From assembly GCF_000218685.1 (NCBI RefSeq), contig NW_006763299.1:1442031-1506030 (forward strand): 64,000 nucleotides of DNA, given 5' to 3'. Shown one piece after another: positions 57,946 to 64,000 of the stretch. The stretch is from Serpula lacrymans var. lacrymans S7.9 (lineage: Eukaryota > Basidiomycota > Agaricomycetes > Boletales > Serpulaceae). Numbering within the stretch: position 1 is the first letter of the stretch; every line of letters starts with the position of its first letter. The notes beneath the pieces are model-generated. The model had not been told where the DNA came from. It made no database searches and saw nothing but the letters and a program-made list of their open reading frames with translations. A program made the position numbers and the translations under genes.

Positions 57946-59253
57946 GATGGTTGACTAGGAGACTCTAGCTCAATGGAAGGGAGGAATGAGTGATGGTCTA
58001 GGATAGGAGCACTGGCTTGTCGTTGTTATATGGCATACGTCACACCAATAATGCTTGGTAACACTGACAGTCACCTGGTCCTCAGGTAATCGCCCTTGCC
58101 TTATTTAGGGAACTAGATCGAGACTAATCAAATCACAATGCATGTCTAAGTGTGCTGTCGAATAGTCCCTACAAGCCTTCCAGTTACAACAAATAGACAG
58201 AGATGATAGTCATTTTGTCAATAAGTCGGGCGCAGTTGAGTTCCTGAGATCTGGAACATTTATCGAAAATGAATGGGTAAAGACCAGTGACAACCCGGAC
58301 ATCGCAAGTGCAGTCGGAAGCGACACATCCTCTGATGGTAGTAAGGCTCCTGAATGTCGTAGCTATGAAGTCGGAGCAAGCACAGAACAAATATCGTTGT
58401 CGACAGGGAAGGAATGCGACCCTGCTATAGTCTAGTAGTACCCTAGACGTGTTCATGAGAGACCAGATGTGATTGGATGGCGTGGAAAAGACAATGGAGT
58501 TTTGTAGATTCGTAGGTCGGCTTTCGGTACGCCAGTTGGAAAGAAATAAGTACCTGCGATCCACTACCAATATGACCATACGTGCATGACGGCCAATGCC
58601 ATTCTATTTCAACTCTTGTATAGTCAGTGAATACTAGGTAGACACAGCAGTGAATATTGCGAACCTAGCGAGATCACATTAGTTGTTCATGATTGACCAT
58701 GCGCGACGGGTGTGGAAGTTCCGGTCAAATTGAAAGGCTACGATATCGTCGAATAGTGTTTGAGCGTTGCATGGCTGAGGGTTGCCGGCTTTCGACCAGG
58801 ATAAAACTATTCTATGACCTTCTGGGTTTTGCTATTAGATTGACTGGTCGATATTGGTGCGAAAAGCAGACGATAGTTGGATTTTGTGCTTTGTAGATAG
58901 CCCGTTCGGACCTTTAAGATGTAGTAAGTACATAAAGGACCTTCAAGTTGCAAGTTGGGTTTGAAAGTGTCCTCTCAGCCATCGTACGCTGTCACGGATA
59001 CTGTGACTGTAAAGTGGTTGCTGGGAATAATCGCGGGAGACAAATTTTTTGGAATTTAAAAGCCCACCGTTTCCATATTTTTCTCCGCGGCGGGCGCGAG
59101 GCCCAAGTAATCCAATGCCTGAGTTTTCTGAATACTGAGCGCTGAGCGACCACAAAGGCTCGAGAAGGCCGTTGACGTCTGGAATGATGATGCTCACAGG
59201 ATTTGGGTATACTCAATCAGTACGTGATCGCGCCATTGCGCTCGCATCCCCGC
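57946..59253. other. Intergenic with dispersed repeat copy
   Basis: No supported gene. The minus-strand frame 58184-58579 lacks a domain. The 3' third contains the second copy of the 210-bp repeat (58938-59149). Confidence 0.5.
58938..59149 (+). repeat. About 210-bp dispersed repeat, copy 2
   Basis: Nearly identical to 11299-11509, including ACAAATTTTTTGGAATTTAA and the GC-rich CTCCGCGGCGGGCGCGAG. It differs by a few substitutions and about 5 bases after GCGCGAG. It is followed by GCGCTGAGCGACC, absent at copy 1. High similarity between unlinked copies implies recent spread or gene conversion. Confidence 0.8.
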
Positions 59254-59838
59254 TTATCTGCCCTTCGCTTTAGTTCCGATAGTAAGGTTTACTAGTAACC
59301 GCTCTCCATTAGCTTTTGGAAATTTTGGCTGAACATCACAAACTGTCTTGCCACCACTCAACACGAGCCACCAAGGTGGGAATATTAGAAAGCCTCCATT
59401 GCCAGTTTGTGCTCTTAGCACTGCGTTGAGAATCAGTTTGGTTGCGAAAAGGCGATCAGTCTTGTCAAGGACGTACGGAGGACCTGATGTGATCTGTCTT
59501 GCTGTCCATCGACGGCCATCAATCGAGGGCCAGCCCCAAACAAGGGTTGAACCACAGTGGCACACAACTGATATCCCGACTACGCCATCACCCCTTCCAA
59601 TCCGCAGGAATAAGTTCTCGTTATACAATTCACCGCGATGGCGGGTATTTTTCTTATTCGTCGCACCCCTTCCAATCCGCAGGAATATGTTCTCGTTATA
59701 CAATTCACCGCGATGGCGGGTATTTTTCTTATTCGTCGTTTCAATTTCATCATCGTAGAGATCGAAGACAACGTCCGGCGGGAGCGGTGCAGGTGCACGC
59801 GTGCATTCTGTGGCTGTCAGCAGCCAGTTCACACCCAC
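59254..59838 (-). CDS. Hypothetical frame with a duplicated 25-residue segment
   Basis: A 194-codon frame from Met 59838. The segment NKKNTRHRGELYNEN plus LFLRIGRG occurs twice in tandem. It is followed by a Trp/Gly-rich part (STLVWGWPSIDGRRWTARQI) and a hydrophobic FLIFPPWWLVL stretch. I recognise no family. The opposite strand (59638-60159) is also open for 173 codons across the same duplication, so the coding strand is uncertain. It could be a fragment of a larger or decayed gene. Confidence 0.35.
   Translation of the reverse strand: MGVNWLLTATECTRAPAPLPPDVVFDLYDDEIETTNKKNTRHRGELYNENIFLRIGRGATNKKNTRHRGELYNENLFLRIGRGDGVVGISVVCHCGSTLVWGWPSIDGRRWTARQITSGPPYVLDKTDRLFATKLILNAVLRAQTGNGGFLIFPPWWLVLSGGKTVCDVQPKFPKANGERLLVNLTIGTKAKGR
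59589..59738. repeat. 75-bp tandem duplication
   Basis: The unit CACCCCTTCCAATCCGCAGG to TTTTTCTTATTCGTCG begins at 59589 and again at 59664, with about one to two differences between copies. The period is 25 codons, so the frame is kept on both strands. Confidence 0.9.
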
Positions 59839-60683
59839 GGCGTTCAGGCTGTGTCAATTGCATTGTTCAGTGAAGCCCACATTAAGGATCCTGTCTCTGT
59901 GAGCGCTAGGCTTGCAAGATTGTTCTTCAGGAACGCATGTATTGCGGACGCGCAGGTCAATCTGTCACCCCGACAGTTGTACATGTGGTCTACATTCCTG
60001 CCAAGTTTGTCAACGTTTGCGCACTGGTTGACTCGCCGCTTGGGCTTCAGCATTAACAACACTCACTGTCAAGATTGGGCGGAGGATATTTTCCCGGGGC
60101 CCCTACGGAATATAGATATACTACTGAGATGTTGGACAAGATGCGGAACCGGAAGCTGATGAGTCTTCGCGTCCGGTTTATATAGCAAGCATACCAATGG
60201 TCTCCCTAGTGCATGTAAGCTTGATGATTGCGCAGCATGCGGAACTTCTTGATTACTGAACAAGTTCCGTTACTCAGCGCTCAGCGCTCAGCTCTCTTCT
60301 CAGCACAGCTTGATCCTCGACCAACTTATTGCATTCCCTTATCTAGCCAGATTTCTCCTGATAGTCAGCGCTCATCACTGCAATTATTAGCAAAGCTCAG
60401 CGCAGCCCGTAAAATGCAAAAGGATAAGGCTCGTTGCTATTGATTTACATCGCCCGCATCCTGTGTATAGCGCGGCCACATATCAATATACACTTATATT
60501 ACGAGTTAATCGATTAATCAGTGATAATCAATATCACGCATTATTAAATAGCCATTACAAAGACAGACAGACATAAAAAAAAAACCAAGAAAGTAAAGAC
60601 AGAGTAGGGGAGACGTAACAAAATTATAGCAAGTTGCATTATATAGTAAATTACCAAGATATCTTAGACTCCATTAAACTTGA

Positions 60684-62878
60684 TTACTGCTGAGCTCCGG
60701 TCAAACCATCATACAAGGGGCAAAGTTCGTCCCACGCAGCTAGATGAGATCCAGGAACATTCAATCAAGAATGTGAGGATGTACATAAATTGATCACATA
60801 CCAGGAACACTCGAACTATGGTTCTTTATTTCCTTGGGAGCCTCTGCCATTACAACAGCAAATCCTCTGAGAGACGAAAGTTAATATGGCCAAATGGTGA
60901 GAAAAATTCAGTTGACTTACTTGTTGAGATGCCAGTCGATGTGACTTTAAAAAACAAAGTCCAGGTAAGTGGCTCAATCTCTGAAGAGGGAAATGAAAAC
61001 GCTTACCAATGGAAGAACCACGGTCCGAAATTATCGGTAACAAAACGGAAGGTGACATTGTCCCCGGGATTTCCTCCTAGCGATACCGTATCTCTGCGAA
61101 CGGGGTTTACGAAGTTGGGAGTGCTGTTTCCGGAAGTTCTGATAACATCGAACGTATGCTAGATATAGGGTAAGAATTGGGCCGCTCGTTAGTGAATATA
61201 TCACTTACACCATGAAGATGCATTGGGTGCTAGAGTAACCGGGTAGTCAATCTCAATTAGACAATGAAGAGAAAGGCCAGAATTGCTCACAGGTCCACCA
61301 AGAGCCGAGGCTGAGTAAGGTACGGATATTTCGACCGTTTTGTTAGGCTCCAGAGTATACACGCTACCAGCTGGCAACAAGTTCATGGGATGTTGGCTCC
61401 CGCTAAGGATCTGAAGGAGTACGGGAGCCGCGGGCGTTACGAAAGATGCGCTGTTCATAGTGAACAAACCGGAGGGCAATAGGTCGATGTCAAAGTTGAT
61501 ATTGATATCTGCCTTGCCAATTTCAGGTATTCCCGGTGCGCCAGGGTTTATCAAAGGGTGAAGATCACTCTCTACAAGGAGATTTTGAATTGTCGATTCG
61601 GTGGTCGGGTCGAGTGCGGGAGCACCGTTATACCTCAAAATAGCAGAGTTTAGACCACCGGCAAAGGTCTGATTGGGTAGGTTTGACTCTGCACGGATCC
61701 AATAGTTATCCACCGGCTGGTTGGCGGTAAAGACGACAGAATAGCGCTGAGCGGAGAATATTTGAATAGAGTCCACTTCGACAGGTTCCGTCTCAATCCC
61801 ATCCGCTTCAATGACGGTCATGTTATGCCCATCGATCGAAAAGATGAAATTAGGGTCACATGACATGCTGATCAAACGGAAGCGATATCGTTTTCCTTGC
61901 TGGACGTTGACTACAGCTAATGCGGAGGCGGGACCACCAGGGTACCGTCCGAGTCCATTAATGAGCGTTGAATTGGCAGTAACAGCGCCGTTGATTTGGT
62001 TCAATTCAGATGAGGGATCGTGATACCTGTTTTGATATATGAGTGGATATGAAGCCTTAGGGCGTATACTGATAGCCTACCAGTCAGCCAAAGTTATGAT
62101 GGTTGTTTCTGGATTCGCATAGGGATATTAATAAGTCAATTGAACCGCATAAGAAACAAAGGAAAGCAACAGACCATCGTCCACATCATACATATACGCA
62201 AGAGGATCATTCGGGTCATAGATGACCAGAGGACCTCTCAATCCATCACAGTACTGCGTCGAAAAGTGAGAATGATACCAGTAGGTACCCGACTGGTCAG
62301 GAACGTCAAAGTTATACTGGAAAGAATGATTAGCGGTAATTGGACATTGGGTGACGGAGGAGGTGCCGTCAGCATAACTAGTCCCATGCTGGAAAATGCC
62401 ATGCCAATGCTTGATGATGATCAGCACGTGACCGCTTCAATATGAAAACTGGTTGCTCACTATACTGGTTACTTTCGGCATCGAATTGTCTACCAACTGA
62501 TTATGTACGTTGACGCTGAAATGATCCCCCTATTGTAGACCAGTATCAGATACCATAGAACGTAGAACATTTGTGATAGATACTCACTATATTGGCCTTG
62601 ATAATAGGACCTGGGAATGTCCCGCCGGCGAGAGTAGCGCTGCGAGCACACAGTATGAGCTTGGGGAGAAAAAAGGGCAGATGATATATGACTTACGAAC
62701 GCTCAAAACCATCGGGTGCGATAACTTTGTTAACAATATTGAGATCAGTCACAGGTCCGACGACGGTGGATGGCCCTTGATTCGAGCTCCTGGGATATGG
62801 GCCTCGAACAATAGAAGCCGCAAAAGACGGCGAGGGAAGAGTGGAAAGAAGAAGAATAAATGCAATATGATAAAACAT
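60684..62878 (-). CDS. Laccase 3 (multicopper oxidase)
   Basis: ATG 62878 gives a signal peptide ([20 protein letters not shown]). An extra stretch of about 20 residues ([19 protein letters not shown]) precedes the usual [10 protein letters not shown] start. The signatures are L1 [15 protein letters not shown] (about 62410), L2 [16 protein letters not shown] (about 62285), L3 HPMHLHG (about 61225, Met for the usual Phe) and L4 HCHIDWH, with Phe at the axial position (HLNKGF). All ten copper ligands are present. The 24-nt L4 exon is 60944-60921. The end is [20 protein letters not shown] at 60686-60684. It diverges from laccases 1 and 2 more than they do from each other. Confidence 0.92.
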
Positions 62879-62970
62879 GGCACGTATAGATAGGATTAAA
62901 TGCTTTGTGTTAAGCTAACCGGAGACGATGGGTATGAATTAGTGAGAGTATATCGCTTCGTCCAACGTCT

Positions 62971-62977
62971 TATATAT
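62971..62977 (-). promoter_or_regulatory. Probable TATA box of laccase 3
   Basis: ATATATA on the minus strand (in GGCATATATAAGACG), about 95 bp upstream of the laccase 3 ATG, at the spacing usual for inducible fungal genes. Confidence 0.5.
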
Positions 62978-64000
62978 GCCCAGTTCAGCGTCAAATAATG
63001 ATATGCTACTGAGAGCTGAGGCTTGCAGACATAGCTTAGCCTTTGGTTGCTAACATTCCGAGTCAATGCACGGCACGGTATTTCGTTCCATTCCGAGCGG
63101 TGTTGTCATTGACATGCGTGGTGACCTGAGAATGCCGCACTTGGGATTGGCTTCAGTATCCGGATACGAATGACCGAACGACCAAAGCAAAAATCCACTA
63201 CTGCAAGTGCAAGTGTGCCTACAGGAACGGTTACAATCAATGCAGTGGCAGATTGGCCCCTGTAAGGCATAACCATACTTACATTTTGAAATATTCTGTT
63301 CGTATTTCAAACTTGAATGAAAGCGCTACATTTTGGATAGCTGAGCCATATTACGTGTTTGAAATTGGCTCGGACGGCGCGGTCCTGACTGCAGAAGCGG
63401 TTCTGGTCAGAATGGACGTAGAAACATATTGAAAAGAGACAGCAGCGCCCTTCTCTAACTTAGTCAAATGATAAAGTGCATGGATAGTAGTAGTGACTGT
63501 CACGGTAGTGGAGCGTAGTTGACACGATTTGGCTCGGTTGCAGTTCACGGACATATTGGGAAATTGAGACTCCGTCCATACTTTACCTAGTATAGCTCAA
63601 CTTGAAAGGAATAGCCATGCAAACTCAAATTTTACAGTCTTCGGTTGAACCATATCATTCACTACCGTTTCGAGCTAGAAGAGAAATGTTGTTGTGAAAA
63701 GGAACATCTAAAGCAGTCCTGAAGGACGATAAGCTTCACTTAGGCGGTAAGCAGTTGCTTCAGGCTTCAGCGCCAGTTCAGCGCTAATATGAACCGTGAC
63801 GCGACCACGCATTTGTCTTTTACAGTGCTTTGACCAATAAATCGGATATCAAAGCCCACCACCGTTGCTTGCCCTGTGTTAAATGAAATGTTCATATCTG
63901 CCATTGTCTCATGGAGGCAGCCTTCAATCCTTTCGATTCATGTGCCTAAACTCAGGTCAAAGATTGATCTTAACTACCTTCCACGGGTAGGTACCAAGCC
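62978..64000. other. Upstream flank of laccase 3, no gene seen
   Basis: About 1 kb with only short frames (63050-63310, 63351-63554 minus) that lack domains. Confidence 0.45.

Noticed and set aside
58184..58579. 131-codon minus-strand frame
   Set aside because: Cys/Ser-rich but without signal peptide, domain or intron support.
59638..60159. 173-codon plus-strand frame over the 75-bp duplication
   Set aside because: Antisense to a slightly longer frame and no domain. Reported only as ambiguity.

Overview
This window looks like genomic DNA from a mushroom-forming basidiomycete (Agaricomycetes). Nearly every gene is split by short introns of about 45-90 bases with GT(A/G)NG donors and YAG acceptors. 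The gene content also fits: multicopper laccases, Zn2Cys6 regulators with a fungal-specific domain, a Rlm1/MEF2-type MADS protein, a questin-oxidase-like enzyme, a fungal GLTP and solo LTRs. I cannot name the species. Gene coordinates are start-to-stop spans that include introns. Splice sites were read by eye from phase and consensus.

Region 1 (0-13.4 kb). A mitochondrial-carrier-like gene is followed by a large, diverged inverted duplication. Its arms are at about 1.92-4.70 kb and 10.01-13.22 kb. They enclose a 5.3-kb core with a divergent pair: a TPR/J-domain co-chaperone and an Fbxw7/Cdc4-like F-box/WD40 protein. Each arm carries the same two genes head to head: a PD-(D/E)XK-like gene (A) and a short gene of unknown family (B). 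The left copies look intact. In the right arm B' is intact, but A' has lost its core, and the arm has gained two solo LTRs with perfect 5-bp target duplications and a copy of a 210-bp dispersed repeat. A tRNA-Ile(AAT) lies just outside the right arm.

Region 2 (13.4-30 kb). An O-fucosyltransferase-like type II membrane protein, laccase 1, the MADS-box gene (with a GC-AG intron), a 4.5-kb stretch without a convincing gene, a small membrane protein with a proline-rich tail, cytidine deaminase, and a mitochondrial J-protein.

Region 3 (30-51.4 kb). Laccase 2 is convergent with a Zn2Cys6 regulator (TF1). A paralogous regulator (TF2) lies 10 kb further on. Between the two regulators are two related genes built on an unusual CxxC...WxxHxxxC finger (two and four fingers), a glycolipid transfer protein and an uncharacterised 220-codon frame.

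Region 4 (51.4-64 kb). A large coiled-coil protein, a questin-oxidase-like protein, the second copy of the 210-bp repeat, a hypothetical frame with a 75-bp tandem duplication, and laccase 3.

The three laccases form a loose 47-kb cluster. All ten copper-binding residues can be read in each. Laccases 1 and 2 have Met at the axial type-1 copper position and laccase 3 has Phe. The best candidates for something undescribed are the inverted duplication with its A/B gene pair and the CxxC...WxxHxxxC finger family.
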